From Cryoendolithus antarcticus (lineage: Eukaryota; Ascomycota; Dothideomycetes; Cladosporiales; Cladosporiaceae): a stretch of 64,000 nucleotides of DNA. The DNA lies in assembly GCA_002077065.1 (NCBI GenBank), contig NAJO01000035.1:186001-250000 (forward strand), in the 5' to 3' direction. This document shows positions 1-11,500 of the stretch, in pieces. The position numbers and the translations under genes are program-made. How positions within the stretch are numbered: position 1 is the first letter of the stretch; every line of letters starts with the position of its first letter. Below the pieces are notes generated by a model. The model saw only the letters and a list, made by a program, of their open reading frames with translations, made no database searches and was not told where the DNA came from.

Positions 1-2
1 AG

Positions 3-203
3 AGCGTTGCGGCTCAGGGCGAGGCTGATCGCGCGAGGAAAGAGTGGGAAGCAGGCGTGCAGAGATGGGATGAGGAGGCTAAGCGCATAAGGGAGGAGTT
101 CATGAAAGAGCGCCCACCGCCCGAGGGTTTCAGCGGAGAACTCGGAGGCGACGGTGGTAAGAGGAAGACCAATGTCAGCGCTTGCGTTGGGCTGGGAATG
201 TGA
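3..203 (+). CDS. C-terminal end of an unidentified protein (5' part outside window)
   Basis: An open frame enters from the left edge and ends at TGA 201-203, giving the last 66 residues of a protein. The first half is highly charged and probably helical (for example WDEEAKRIREEF), which suggests a coiled coil. It then becomes Gly/Pro-rich and ends in a short cysteine-containing tail (NVSACVGLGM). The other two plus frames close within about 90 bases. No family is recognisable from this fragment. The next gene starts more than 800 bp downstream on the same strand. Confidence 0.45.
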   Translation, partial: SVAAQGEADRARKEWEAGVQRWDEEAKRIREEFMKERPPPEGFSGELGGDGGKRKTNVSACVGLGM

Positions 204-1036
204 AGAGAACGGTAGCCTGATCTATCGCACACGGATGAGTGTTCGCTCGCAAGCGTATAACATAGCACGATAGCGTTGCTGCAATACCATTCCGATCGCT
301 GAATAGGGTTTACTTCGTTCCTTCGATTGCGCCACTGACGTTGACTAGCGCGCTGTGACCTTCCACCCTTCGCTCGCGTGGCAGTTCGATTTCAGCCGGG
401 AAGATAGAGCTCCGCTTCCAAAATGCCCCAAGATCGTGGGGATTTACGCTCGCTTCACGTGTTGGTGCTGCGCGAGTGTGCTAGCACAGGATGCCCTGCG
501 CCGCGAGCTGAGGTGCATGTAGTCCATGGAGACAATTTCCAACATTGTAGAAGATCGTTCGTCTCGTCGGTGGAGATCCTGTCATGACCCCGTATCTAAT
601 CGCCTAATGCACGGCCGTTTACTGTTCGAGGCTCCTCCACTTTGTCTCTCCGCACACGAGATCATCCCGCAGCCTACTGATCACCAGCTGTGCCGCGTAG
701 CGGACTTCGACGTCGTTCGCCTCTACGGATTTGAAATCATTCACTACTCGATTTTGAGGGTTTGTCACGTTCAGCTGGAAATCGCCGGACTTTCAACATC
801 GTGTACGGATACGCGCAAAGAGATCGGATTGTGTGGACCTTGCGGGTTGCCGAGCTCAGGAACAGGACAGCCGGACGCTATACAGTCGATTTCGAGACTC
901 GGCGCTGGGCTTGCGAATACCCAAAGATCGATACGAGTTGCAAAGGGGCTTTGATTTGAACTGCGCAACTGGCGAGCCGATCGGCGCGCTCTGAGCGCAT
1001 AGTAGCGCAGGTGGGGGCAGGTGGAGGTTTCGAGCA
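204..1036. other. Intergenic region upstream of creB
   Basis: It lies between the left-edge gene and the creB start codon, and probably holds the first gene's 3' UTR and the creB promoter and leader. Open frames here (up to 142 codons at 526-954) have no recognisable domain and protein-unlike composition. I see no RNA gene. Confidence 0.5.
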
Positions 1037-3431
1037 ATGTCGTTCTTCGGGAAGTTCAAGGGCGGCTCGGTCAGTAATCACATCGATCTGGTCGGAATGC
1101 GTCGCAAGTAGGACGTAACTGACAGAAGGTCGTCCGCGTAGACACAGAGTCCGGGCAATCTCACATCGCCCGTCAAGAAGGATCCCAATGCACTCCAACC
1201 TACGCCGCTCGAGAAGCATCTGGCTGAGGTGACGGGGCCAGTGCGACCAGACGGCAGCGACAAGTTTTTCGGGTTTGAAAATGTGAGTTGAGCTACTGGA
1301 AATATGGCACAGAACATGGCTAACGTGGACATGTAGTATGGATCCACATGGTAGGCAGCGTAGCTCTCTTGACGGCACTATATGCAAAACTGACTCGCAC
1401 AGCTACTGCAACTCCATTGTACAATGTCTATACTACTCGGCGCCCTTCCGAGAAAACGTCCTCAACTTTCCTTCACAGCAATTCCTGGAGAGCATACGAG
1501 ACGAGCTCCCGCAGAGCAATGGCGGCCCCATATCACCTCGGAACAAGAGCACAACGCCATATCCTAATCTCGCCTCACCAGCACGCAAAGTCGCTCCGCC
1601 AACGTCACCCGGTCCAGCGCAGAAGCCAGAAGAGACGAAGGACTCGCCCGAGTACAAGAAGAAGTTGGCGTTGCAAGCAGGGCCAGTACTGGACATGGTA
1701 TACGACAACTCCAATCGCTACGGCATGGATGAGTCGCTTTTCACATCCTTGAAAGACATCTTCGAGGCAATTATACAAAACAAGTCGAGATTAGGCGTTG
1801 TCAGTCCACACAAATTTCTGGAGATCCTACGGAGAGAAAACGAGATGTTCCGGTCAGCCATGCACCAGGACGCGCACGAGTTCTTGAATTTACTGCTAAA
1901 TCAGGTAATTGATAATGTTGATTCGCTATCGAACAAACACCCGGCACCGATACAGTCGGCACCACACACGAATGGTGGTGTCCCGGAGCATGGACTGGCG
2001 GCTGCAATGTCTTCGGCTGTAGCTGGAGCGCACAAGAATGGACTGGACACACACTGGGTGCATGACCTATTCGAGGGTCTGCTCACCTCAGAAACGAGAT
2101 GCTTGACCTGCGAGACCACATCGCAGCGTGACGAGGCATTCCTGGACTTGTCGGTCGATCTCAGCGCACATACGTCAGTCACTTCGTGTCTGCGAAAGTT
2201 CTCTGAAGAGGAGATGCTGTGCGAGCGTAACAAATTCCACTGCGATAACTGTGGCGGACTGCAAGAGGCTGAGAAGCGAATGAAGATCAAGCGGTTACCG
2301 CGGATATTGGCATTGCACCTGAAGCGCTTCAAATACACCGAGGATCTGCAGCGATTACAGAAGCTGTTCCATCGGGTCGTGTATCCCTTTCATTTACGAT
2401 TGTTCAACACGACAGACGACGCAGAGGATCCAGATCGACTGTACGAGCTCTACGCAGTAGTGGTACACATCGGCGGTGGTCCATATCATGGGCACTATGT
2501 AAGTATCATCAAGACTGAAGATCGCGGCTGGCTACTCTTCGATGATGAGCTTGTCGAGCCAGTGGACAAGAATTATGTCCTCAACTTCTTCGGCGGCGAG
2601 CCAGTGCCTGGCGCGCAAGACGCTAAGCAGCTTGCTTGCGCGTATGTCCTCTTCTACCAGGAGACCACCTTGGAAGCTGTGATGAAAGAGCAGGAAGCAG
2701 AGGGCCACTACACTGAGCCTCCCATCCGCACGTCCGAGGAACCAGTGCTCTCCACCCAGTCCGCAAAGACGAACAGCAATAACCTCCACACGACCATGAC
2801 GGTCATGACGCCTCCGACCGAAGGGCTGGATCACATGTCGCATCTCACGCACGCGTCTACAGCGCCTGTCCTCGCCATTCCAACTCCTCAGCAGTACAGC
2901 AACCCCTCCCAGCATATACCTACAACTCCGGCACTCCAGCCGATCATGCCCATCAAGTCAAAGAAAGAGCTCAAAGCCGAGGAGAAGGACCGCAAGGCGC
3001 AGATTAAAGCTGACGAGAAGATTGCGATTGCGAAGCGGAAAGAATCCGCCACGAAGCGCATGGAGATGTGGAAGAAGCAGGACGAGGAGCTGAAAGCTGC
3101 TATTGAGATGAGCAAAGCCAGTGCAGCTGAGGACGCCGCGAGACGGCCACCCGGGGAAGAAGGCGGCGAGGAGCTAAGCGAGAAGCTCGCACCACTTGGT
3201 AGTGGCGGCGTCCCGAGGGAGGGCGAGAAGGAGAAGTCTAGCGGTGGATTGGCAAGGTTCGCAAGGCATGGGAGCATGAGTTTGAGAGGGAAGCCGAAGT
3301 TGTTTGGGAGTAAGGAGAAGGATGTCGGGAGTCCGGGCGAGGTTAGGGAAAGTAGTGGGCAGACCGATGAGGAGAAGGCGAAGAAGAATCGGTTTAGTCT
3401 CGGGAGAAAGAAGAGCGCTGTATTGCAGTGA
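1037..3431 (+). CDS. creB: Ubiquitin-specific protease CreB (UBP9/UBP13, USP12/46 family)
   Basis: Deubiquitinase of the C19 family. In aspergilli CreB works with the WD40 protein CreC in carbon catabolite control and permease turnover. Four exons are inferred: 1037-1069, 1142-1282, 1337-1350 and 1403-3431, giving 738 residues (A. nidulans CreB is of similar size). The Cys box reads [17 protein letters not shown], with the catalytic Cys near residue 63. QDAHEF lies near 218, and zinc-binding CLTC and CDNC pairs lie near 296 and 343. The His box ends PYHGHY near 427. The C-terminal third carries a long Lys/Glu-rich coiled coil (about 582-640) typical of CreB. Exon 3 is only 14 nt, and the catalytic Cys codon is split TG|C by intron 3. 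The first intron starts GTCAGT, a weaker donor, but it joins frames cleanly behind a CTGAC branch. Confidence 0.92.
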
Positions 3432-3981
3432 GGTGGAGGATGGGCTGTACAGAGTTGGATCTTTTGAGCGATACCCCGTGGTGCTTTGAGCGATCACAGC
3501 GACTCATGGCGTGGGCGTTCTTGGGTGTGCATTGGGAGGAAGAAACGCATTTGGACTGTACAGCACAGTAGATGACAGAGGGAATATGGCAAGCAGTTCA
3601 AAGTCCCTCAAACTCCAGTCTCTCGACGTTGATCTCGTGAGCTTGCTCCCAGTCGTGGTATCGTTCGGCTCGTCATTGCCATGGCCCTCTGGCACCCTCG
3701 CGAGCCTCCGGCTGCCATTGTGTAAGCCTCGAACCGAGGACGCAGCATTCGCATCCGCAGCGTCCACTTCGGTGCTGGGCACGGTGCCTTGTGTGACCTT
3801 GTGCTCTCGAGAGTGCCGCGATCCCGGCAGCTCAAGCATTCGAGCATCGCCCCCTCTCGTGTCGCCGAACCTCTGCACAGCGCGGCGCACTGCAACTCGC
3901 AGCTTCCCCTCCGCGACACGCGGGATCAGGTTTAGTATCTTTGGCCCAGAAGTCCATCTCCGACCGTTTCAAGTCTTCCTC
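3432..3981. other. Convergent 3' region between creB and yos1
   Basis: Terminators and 3' UTRs of two convergent genes are expected here. A 128-codon minus-strand frame (3504-3890) and part of a 238-codon plus-strand frame cover it, but neither looks like a protein. Nothing else is recognised. Confidence 0.5.
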
Positions 3982-4427
3982 TCACAGGAAGAACAGGAAC
4001 AACATCATAATCACATTTACGCCGATGAGCGGTACTGTTCAGAGTGTCAGTCCGAGTCACTCACTCTCCCTTGCGACTTCCAACATACGTCTCATCAACG
4101 TCCTCACACTGTTTATCAGATTGATCATCTTATACTTCACGCTCGTGGTGTCTTGCATACTTCCACCGCCGAAGGACGGTTCAGAGGCTTGTTGGGCATT
4201 ACTCCAGCCGACTGTGCTTTTGATTAGGGGCCGACTTCAGGTTTAGAGGTCAGGCGGGAGGCTTACCGCGGGCGAGGAAGCGGTCTTCGGAAAGGATTGC
4301 CACTGCGTTGATGAGGAGGATAGGGACTGACCACATGAACGTCAGTCAGTTCCAAGAAGATGGAGAGCTCAATGTGGGACGAGGTACCTTGGAAGAGCGC
4401 TGCGACGGAGAAGATGAGGGATGCCAT
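3982..4427 (-). CDS. yos1: Yos1-like ER-Golgi transport protein (IER3IP1 family)
   Basis: A small membrane protein of 91 residues assembled from four exons: 4388-4427, 4267-4326, 4089-4211 and 3982-4034. All three introns are GT-AG, 54-61 nt long, and join frames exactly. The protein has the family plan: an N-terminal hydrophobic segment (MASLIFSVAALFQVPILLIN), a conserved SEDRFLARVGW stretch, a hydrophilic middle, then INSVRTLMRLPLIGVN and a C-terminal membrane segment ending LFLFFL. In yeast, Yos1 forms a complex with Yip1 and Yif1 and is needed for COPII-dependent ER-to-Golgi traffic; human IER3IP1 is the homologue. The gene is divergent from alg12, with about 225 bp between start codons, so the two secretory-pathway genes may share a promoter. 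Confidence 0.9.
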
Positions 4428-4652
4428 GGTGGGAGGTCGTCGCTAGAGATGAAAGCGGCAGAGTACGGGGGCGGTGTTGCTCAGTCACGGCATAGAGTAG
4501 CACGCACAGCTGATCGGACACACGAAACTGTACTTGTGCGTGTAGGTAGGTGGTATGCTCGACTGGAAGTCAGCAAGGTGAAGCTGTTGTCTTGTCTTGG
4601 CATGAAGTCCAGCCAACGCCGTCGTTGGAGATGCTCACAACGAGTTGAACAC

Positions 4653-6440
4653 ATGTCTATAGCGGAATATCACACGTGGCGCTCACTGCAGCTCACTCTG
4701 TCGCAACGTATGCCACGACCATCTGGCGACTCCAGAGCGATGTTAGGTGCGAAGAACGGCCATCATACTCGCGATTATGGCTGATGCTCGCCAGACCTCG
4801 CCATCAACGCCCTGATCCCACTGGTGGTGATTGCTCATCTAGTAGCATCACCGTACACGAAGGTCGAGGAGTCTTTCAACATCCAAGCCACTCACGACAT
4901 TCTTACGCATGGTATTCCCTGGTCCAATACCACCGCATTCTTCGCGGACCGCTATGATCATGTCTCCTTTCCGGGATCCGTGCCCAGGACTTTCACTGGA
5001 GCGCTCATACTGGCTGGATTGTCACGGCCATTCGAGCACTTTCTGTCCTCGCCTGAGCAGATGCAAATAGTCGTGCGTGCTGTCTTGGGTCTGGCGAATG
5101 CAGCTGCTCTCGTCTCGTTCCGACACGCAATCGATATCGCCTTCGGCAAGACTGCTGGGCGGTGGTACATTCTGCTCCAGGCGAGTCAATTCCATGTCAT
5201 GTACTACGCCTCACGAACGCTTCCGAACATGTTTGCGTTCATCATGACTACCGTGGCGCTGAGACAGTTGCTGCTGGCGAAAGCAGTCGGCGGGAAGTCT
5301 GCAAGGAGCGCGAAGCGCAGAAGACTCGCGCTGTACTTATTGACCGTGGCTGGCATTGTATTCCGATCTGAGATCGCCATCTTGCTCGTCATGGAGACCG
5401 CAATGCTCTACCATCGCCAACGTCCGTCGTTGACCAAGGAGATCATACCTGCTGGACTCATAGGAGCTGCTGTTGGGCTACTCACTACAATCTCCGTGGA
5501 CTCCTTTTTCTGGCAGCAATTCCCGCTTTGGCCTGAGTGGATAGGCTTCTACTACAATACCATCTTGGGCAAGTCCGCGGAGTGGGGCACCGAGTCGGCC
5601 AGCTGGTACTTCCTCGTGGCGCTACCTAGGCTGCTGCTAAATCCAATGACCATCATGGTCACCCTGCCGATGGGAATATCTCTGAAGCCACTGACTCGAA
5701 CCAGCCAGGACCTACTACTCCCACATCTCGGCTTCATAGCAGCGTACAGCCTGCTACCGCACAAAGAGTGGCGATTCATCGTCTACAGCATTCCTGCCTT
5801 CACTGCCGTTGCTTCAGCAGGTGCATCCTGGATCTGGACACGGAGGTCGAAGAGTCTACTCTATTATGTGCTCAGCAACGTCCTGATCATTACAACAATG
5901 GCTTCGTTCATGGCGAGCGCCGGCTTACTGTACGTGTCGAGCTCCAACTACCCGGGAGGACAAGCCCTGCATCGACTACACCAACTCGACACAACACCCG
6001 GAAAACGAGTGTTCCTTGACAATCTCGCTTGCCAGAGTGGCGTCACGAAGTTTCAACAGGTGCGAGATCCATGGGTCTACGACAAGACTGAGGACCCAGA
6101 TCAGCTACTCACCCCACTGTTCTGGCAGAGGTTCGACTATGTCATTGCGGAAGACCCGAAACGCATCATCGGCAACTGGCCCATCAGAGAAACGATTACA
6201 GCTTTCGGTGGCGTCTCGCTACGCCCAGAAGATGACGAGCTAGTAGTAAACCCCAAGTCTCGCGTACCGGTCGTGTGGCAGGAGCAGTACTACGACTTTG
6301 TGACAGTGATGCGAAGAGACTTCACAAGAGGTCATTGGCCTGTGATCCGCATGCAACCAAAGTTGCATATTCTGGAGCGAGAACATGCAAAGCCGAAACT
6401 GGCGGATCTGCCGGACGAGAAGCTGACGCTTCATATGTAG
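4653..6440 (+). CDS. alg12: Dol-P-Man:Man7GlcNAc2-PP-Dol alpha-1,6-mannosyltransferase (Alg12)
   Basis: A GT22 enzyme of the ER lumen that adds the eighth mannose to the lipid-linked N-glycan precursor. The signature [17 protein letters not shown] sits at the N-terminus, HKEWRF lies near residue 340, and many membrane segments follow. The visible frame opens at a TGA (4782-4784) with no ATG before the conserved part, so a first exon is needed. I infer exon 1 at 4653-4707, a GTATGC...CAG intron at 4708-4794 with CTGAT as branch site, and exon 2 at 4795-6440. These join in frame and give 566 residues, close to yeast Alg12 (551). The exact first exon is the uncertain part; an in-frame upstream ATG at 4602 is an alternative. 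Confidence 0.88.
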
Positions 6441-6463
6441 TTTGATACCCTGTAGAGAGATTA

Positions 6464-7001
6464 TCAGCATCGCAACTGGGCAGTGATAGCCGACGGGACG
6501 TACTCTATCAGGTTCCCATCCGGGTCACGACAGTAGACGCTTCGCAGTTTGCCCACAGCGCCAGTACGATCGACAACGTTACCGCCTTCGAGGATCTGTG
6601 AAGCTTGCAGTCAGCTACGCCGTCCGCAGTGGTGGCCTTTGCGTACCTCTAGTCCAGCTTTCTTCCACGCGCCCAACACCTCATCAATCGGGTGCTCAGT
6701 GATGAAACACAGATCACCACTCCCAGGCTGCACAGTCGCGGCTTTGGGCTCGAATTCGTGACCTGAGAGGTGGAGATTGATCTTTTGGGAGCCGAACTTG
6801 AGTGCGTGTCTACTCGAATCAGCGTGAGATATGACGAGGAGCTGTGGTTGACTACACGTGCCGTTCTGTGTCCTTGGACTTGAAGACCTCATGGGTCATG
6901 CCTAGATGTTGTGTGTAGAAATCGATTGTGGCTTGGATGTCTTTGACGGTAAGTACGACGTGGTCGAGGGATTTCACCGCGAAAGTGGATGTTGACGACA
7001 T
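6464..7001 (-). CDS. VOC/glyoxalase-fold protein, GLOD5-like
   Basis: A single-domain member of the vicinal oxygen chelate superfamily, about 144-146 residues. Three exons: 7001 down to 6862 (or 6856), 6809-6647 and 6595-6464. Family features are DHVVLTVKDIQATIDFY at the N-terminus, HALKFGSQKINLH in the middle, and VYCRDPDGNLIEYV at the C-terminus, where the last metal-ligand Glu is expected. The closest family is GLOD5, whose substrate is not established. The first intron is ambiguous. A GC-AG intron (6810-6861) gives the canonical TERHALKFG, while the normal GT-AG choice (6810-6855) inserts two residues (TERHVHALKFG). The second intron (6596-6646) is ordinary GT-AG. Confidence 0.85.
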
Positions 7002-7578
7002 GGCTGTATGAATGGAAGAGCTGTATTCGACAGTGGTTTCTCGTCTTGAACAACTACGATGTCAAGCTCTGAGATGTGGGTTCACCAACGTCCGAGGTAC
7101 GTGCTGATGAAGTGGGGAGCTCTTCAATGTTCATAGTACTGTGTGAGGCAATCTTAATGTAGCATGTTGGACCTTCTGACGTGCTGATTCGCCTCCTATG
7201 AGCAGTTGTCGGCGCATGACATAAGAAGGGGATAACCCTGTCCAGACCCGCCGCAGCGCATTGCCGGCTTCCATATACTTGGCTGGAATAGGCATTTCCC
7301 TCCACCAGACTCCTCCTTCCCGTTTTGGTCATGGAGTTGACTCTATGGAGTTGCATCTTGGAGCACCCAAAGCCACGCTCTGCATCTCCAGCATCGAGCA
7401 ATCCAGCTGCCAGCAGCGCTTATGTGCTGGTAGAGGCATCGGAACCTTTGGACGCACTCTTTCAACCTCGATACTCTCATCGACGCCACAATAACAGCGC
7501 AGTGACAGCGGTATAGTCATAACAAGCTCAATCGCCTGTGAATGATAGACGTTGTCGTGCGCGAGAGCTCGCCTCCGC
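7002..7578. other. Intergenic region, GLOD5-like promoter side and cyp3 3' end
   Basis: Both flanking genes are on the minus strand. This stretch therefore holds the promoter of the glyoxalase-fold gene and the 3' UTR of cyp3. Several frames of 60-115 codons overlap on both strands, and none has a recognisable domain. ATGGAGTTG occurs twice, 12 bp apart, near 7331; I attach no function to it. Confidence 0.5.
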
Positions 7579-8168
7579 TCACATCTCACCACACTGCGAG
7601 ATAGCCACGTCCTGCACAGGCTTCTCATCGCGAGTCCTCACGTTCTCGATCTTCCGCACGACGTCCATGCCGTCAATGACTTTGCCGAAGACGACGTGCT
7701 TGCCATTCAGATGCGGCGCCGGAGCTGTGAGAATGAAGAATTGACATCCGTTTGTGTCTTTGCCCGAGTTCTGCAATCGAAGTCAGCAAACCGCACGTCC
7801 CACATAGATTACATTTTGTAGACATTACAACATACCGCCATACTCAACAACCCCGCCTCCCCATGCCTATACTTGAAGTTCTCATCCGCGAACTTGTTCA
7901 CCCCGTAGATGGTCGCACTTCCCGTCCCATCGCCGTTGATGAAATCGCCCCCCTGAATCATGAAATCCTTGATCACGCGATGGAACTTGCAGCCTTTGTA
8001 GCCAATGGGTCGTCCGAGATGATTCTTCGTTTCGCCAGTGCAGAATTGACGGAAGTTTTCTACAGTGCGTGGCACAGCGTCCGCGAAGAGCTGGATCTTG
8101 ATGCGGCCGAGAGGCTCGCCGCCGAGGGCCGTGTCGAAGAAGACGATGGGATTGTCTGTGGTGGCCAT
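7579..8168 (-). CDS. cyp3: Cyclophilin, peptidyl-prolyl cis-trans isomerase H type
   Basis: A single-domain cyclophilin of 174 residues from two exons (8168-7836 and 7770-7579), with a 65-nt GT-AG intron. The catalytic core is intact: [15 protein letters not shown], the central [15 protein letters not shown] across the splice junction, and [16 protein letters not shown]. The start ([11 protein letters not shown]) and the C-terminus [10 protein letters not shown] match human PPIH (USA-CYP), which associates with the U4/U6.U5 tri-snRNP, more closely than cyclophilin A. A role in splicing complexes is therefore likely by homology. There is no signal peptide or transit peptide, so it should be nuclear or cytosolic. 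The first ATG in the frame (8192) is a possible longer start, but 8168 begins the conserved [11 protein letters not shown]. Confidence 0.92.
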
Positions 8169-8515
8169 GATCGCTGCTCGAGTGAAGATCAAGTAGCGTG
8201 ATGAGCGAAGAATCCCGCGAGATGTCCAAGCTGATCAGTGATGTATATTGGGAAACTCACAAATAGAATGTCGATCAGTGAGGTCGTAAAATAGGTTTCA
8301 ACTTGAACGATTTTCTGCTGGAGAAGGTATGCGTACAAGCGTTCACAGTTGGATTATCAGTTTACGAACCTGACGACAGCGGCCCGCGTGAGTGCAGTCA
8401 ATATCGACTGTTAAGGTATAAGCTCGTCTGGAGTACGCAGACCTGCGTTTGCTAATCAATCAGATTGTATTACAAGAACATATGTGGACCCGAGACATGC
8501 CTCGTGTTAAGTTAT
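8169..8515. other. Intergenic region between vps8 3' end and cyp3 start
   Basis: Both flanking genes are on the minus strand, so this holds the cyp3 promoter. No gene, repeat or RNA is recognised. Confidence 0.5.
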
Positions 8516-11500
8516 CTATGGAATCGCTGCACTGCGCTGGACGCCGTCTATACACTCTGGACACCGGTACACCCTGCCCCGAGGCACCGCACCAGCACCG
8601 TCCATTTTGTCGTCCAGACAAGCCCGATGGAACACATGCCGACAAGCGAACACCACAAGCGCCAGCCTCTTCGCATCATCGTCGTCTTCATCTTTTCCCA
8701 TCACTTCAACGGCTCTAGCCTTAGCCTTTCCTTGACTCCTGCTCCTCCCAGTCCTCTCTGCCGTCCTCGCCTTCCTTCCCTCTCCCCTCCCCTGCTCTCT
8801 CTCAACCCACTGATCATACACCGCCTCCCCGACTCCAGTACCCCAAGCCCTCTTCTTGCAGATCTCACAAGCCTGTCTTCTTGGCCGCCAACCTCGCTGT
8901 CTTAGCTCATGAGCATCAGCCATATCGGTGAACACATCTGAGCCTAAAAGGTCATTCGCGAGGGTCAGCACATTCTGCTCGAAAGTGTAGGCTGCGAAGA
9001 TGTCGGCTAGGACTTGGCGGAGATCGGCCAGTGAGGAGGCTGAGTGGGCGGCACGGGTGAGAAAGGCGCGGAGGATGCGGAGGAAGGTCTGTGGATTGTG
9101 TGTGGTGCGTACAGGAGTGGCGGGAAGGCCATTGGCGGGTCCGGTGGGGCTTTTAGCGGGGACTGATGTGGCGGCGAGGAGTGCTGTGAAGGTCTGCTGA
9201 ACATTGATGCGCAATGAAGAGCGAAGAGAGTCGAAGTCTTGAGTGTAATCGTTGAGGTTGGAAGTAATATCTTCGGCGTGATAGGATACGGCTGTAACAC
9301 TCTGCGCAAGCTGCACAACTGCGTCGATGAGACTCAGCCATAGGTACTCGTCTAGATCGAGATCGTTCTCGTCGATGTCCCAAGTAGGGTTCGTCCTCGG
9401 TCGAGGAGCTCGCTCTGCAGTGGCACTCTGACCTTGACAAAGCCAGACACCGACTTTGGTGTACTTCTGACCGTCTTCGACTAGCTCGTCGGCTGTTTGA
9501 TGTGTGCTACGAACGTCCGGGCTTTCCGAAGCCGCAGCGAGCAGGCTTACGAGTGCGTGCTGCTGACTTTGCATATGTGTGATCAGCCGATCCATTGCGT
9601 CTCGAGCAAGACCATCGCGGGCTAGTAGCACGACTGCGGCGTCAATGATGCCACCGCTTTCGATGGCTGGAAGCACTTGATCGAGACGCAGATCGCCTGA
9701 TGGTAAAGAATTGACGTAATCTGCCACATGGTCTGGTTGATGTGAGCACATAAGTTGTACGTACATCTCCTGAAACGTCGACCTCACTGAGTCGGGCAAC
9801 GGACTCGGCGACTTGGCTACTGAATCGCGGTGCAGCAGTGCCGGCTCGAGCAGTGCTCGCAGGTAGAGAAATTGCTGGTATGTGTTAGATAATGCTTCGA
9901 CACAAAGCTGCAGGAGATCAGGCGCAGCTTTGGCCAGAGTAAGCGCTGTTCGCTCAGTGTTTATGTCTGCCAGTGACACTGCATGCTCTAGTATATTGCT
10001 TCTGACTGCCTGTCGCTGTTTCTGCGGTAGTGTCGCGCTACTTTGCATGATTGAGGTAATGCAATCGAAGACACCCTGCTCATCATCTGGATCCTCGAAG
10101 TAGGCACTCAGCAGCTCGGGCCAAAGCTTTTGTCTGCGATATACTGTCTTCAACACCTTGAAGTAACGAGCAGCGCGCAGCAACTCGATCAATCCACTCA
10201 TGTCGGTCGGACTGAACGCTGACAGCAGATATTCAACACTGAGTTGACAATCATCGCGGAGATCCTCGGATGGCGGATCGCAGAGTCGTTGCAGTACACC
10301 TTTTAGCAGCGCGCCGGACAAAATCAGCTGTGATGGATACTTGGGCAGACTTCGCGCGATGAACATGTCGAGGAAGATCGTATCATCGTTTCCAAAGTTG
10401 CCCTTGTGCATGACATCGATCATGATCGAAATGATGTGCTGTCTGGTCATCTTGAACCCCGAGCGTCGCTTCATGCCGTTCGTCTGGGCGAAGCCGTTCA
10501 TCCCAGTATCGTCGTCTGTATCATTCAGGAACGGGTCTTCGAATGCTTCGTTGAGCATGCTAGTGAAGCTCGCGGCGTCGAAGCCCAACAGTAGACACAA
10601 GTACGGGAAAGCAGGCTCGTCAAGCTTCGATGCAGTGGTGTGAAACACCGTAACGCTCCCAGCAGGCCACGCGACAGACCTACCCGAGAAGATGTACTCA
10701 TACAGATCAGCTTTCGCTTGCGCAGCCTCGCTGTCACTCATGTACTCGCCACTGGGGTACCATCGACTTGTCAGTGAAAACGCGAGGTATGGGAACGTCT
10801 TCATCGCTGCCTCGTAGAACGGGTCTTCAGAGAGGTCTGCGCCATCGCCGGCATTGATAATAGTCATGAGTTGCAGCATGTCGATTAGAGGGGTGACGAA
10901 GTCGTGCAAAGCTCGCGTCCACACGTAGATCAGCGCGTCGAACAGCTGATGTTGCCGGCAAAGCATTGTGATTTGGTCGAGATCGAAAGACGTGGGTTCA
11001 AGTCTACAAAGCAGCTCTTCCAAACGAGCGCTCTGATTTTCGGAGATGAAATGGGAGACCACACTTTTGACAATCTCGGGAGGCAAGATCTTGATGTCTC
11101 CATCTAGGACCCACGGCTCGAGAGTCGTGACGAAGACAGCTTCTTCCCCGGCATCTTCGAAAGCGTCAAAAACTGTGCTGAACAGGTAGGCAGTCTCGTC
11201 CATCGTCACACAGGCATCGAAGCACACTTCGGCGAGATCTCGCAGTCGATCTTCGCGATCGATGTCATGCTGCGAGAACGTGTAATCTACTGAAGCAGCC
11301 AGCATTGCAATCAGTCGTTCCCGTACCATCTCGTGGCGTGTTGTAGCATCGTCTGGCAAACCGACAGTTACGCTATTCGCAACGCCTCCGTAGTACTCGA
11401 TAGCCAGGCGAATAGCAGCGACGTTGTCTCCGTGCTCCATCAATGCCACTAGTCGATCTGCCCAATTTGACAGTGTGCCAACAGTGACATCGTTGAAGCC

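Noticed and set aside
526..954. 142-codon frame upstream of creB
   Set aside because: No domain, and mixed composition. It is probably promoter and leader sequence.
3511..4227. 238-codon plus-strand frame after creB
   Set aside because: It lies antisense to the exons and introns of yos1, which has clear family motifs and splice sites. The plus frame has no domain.
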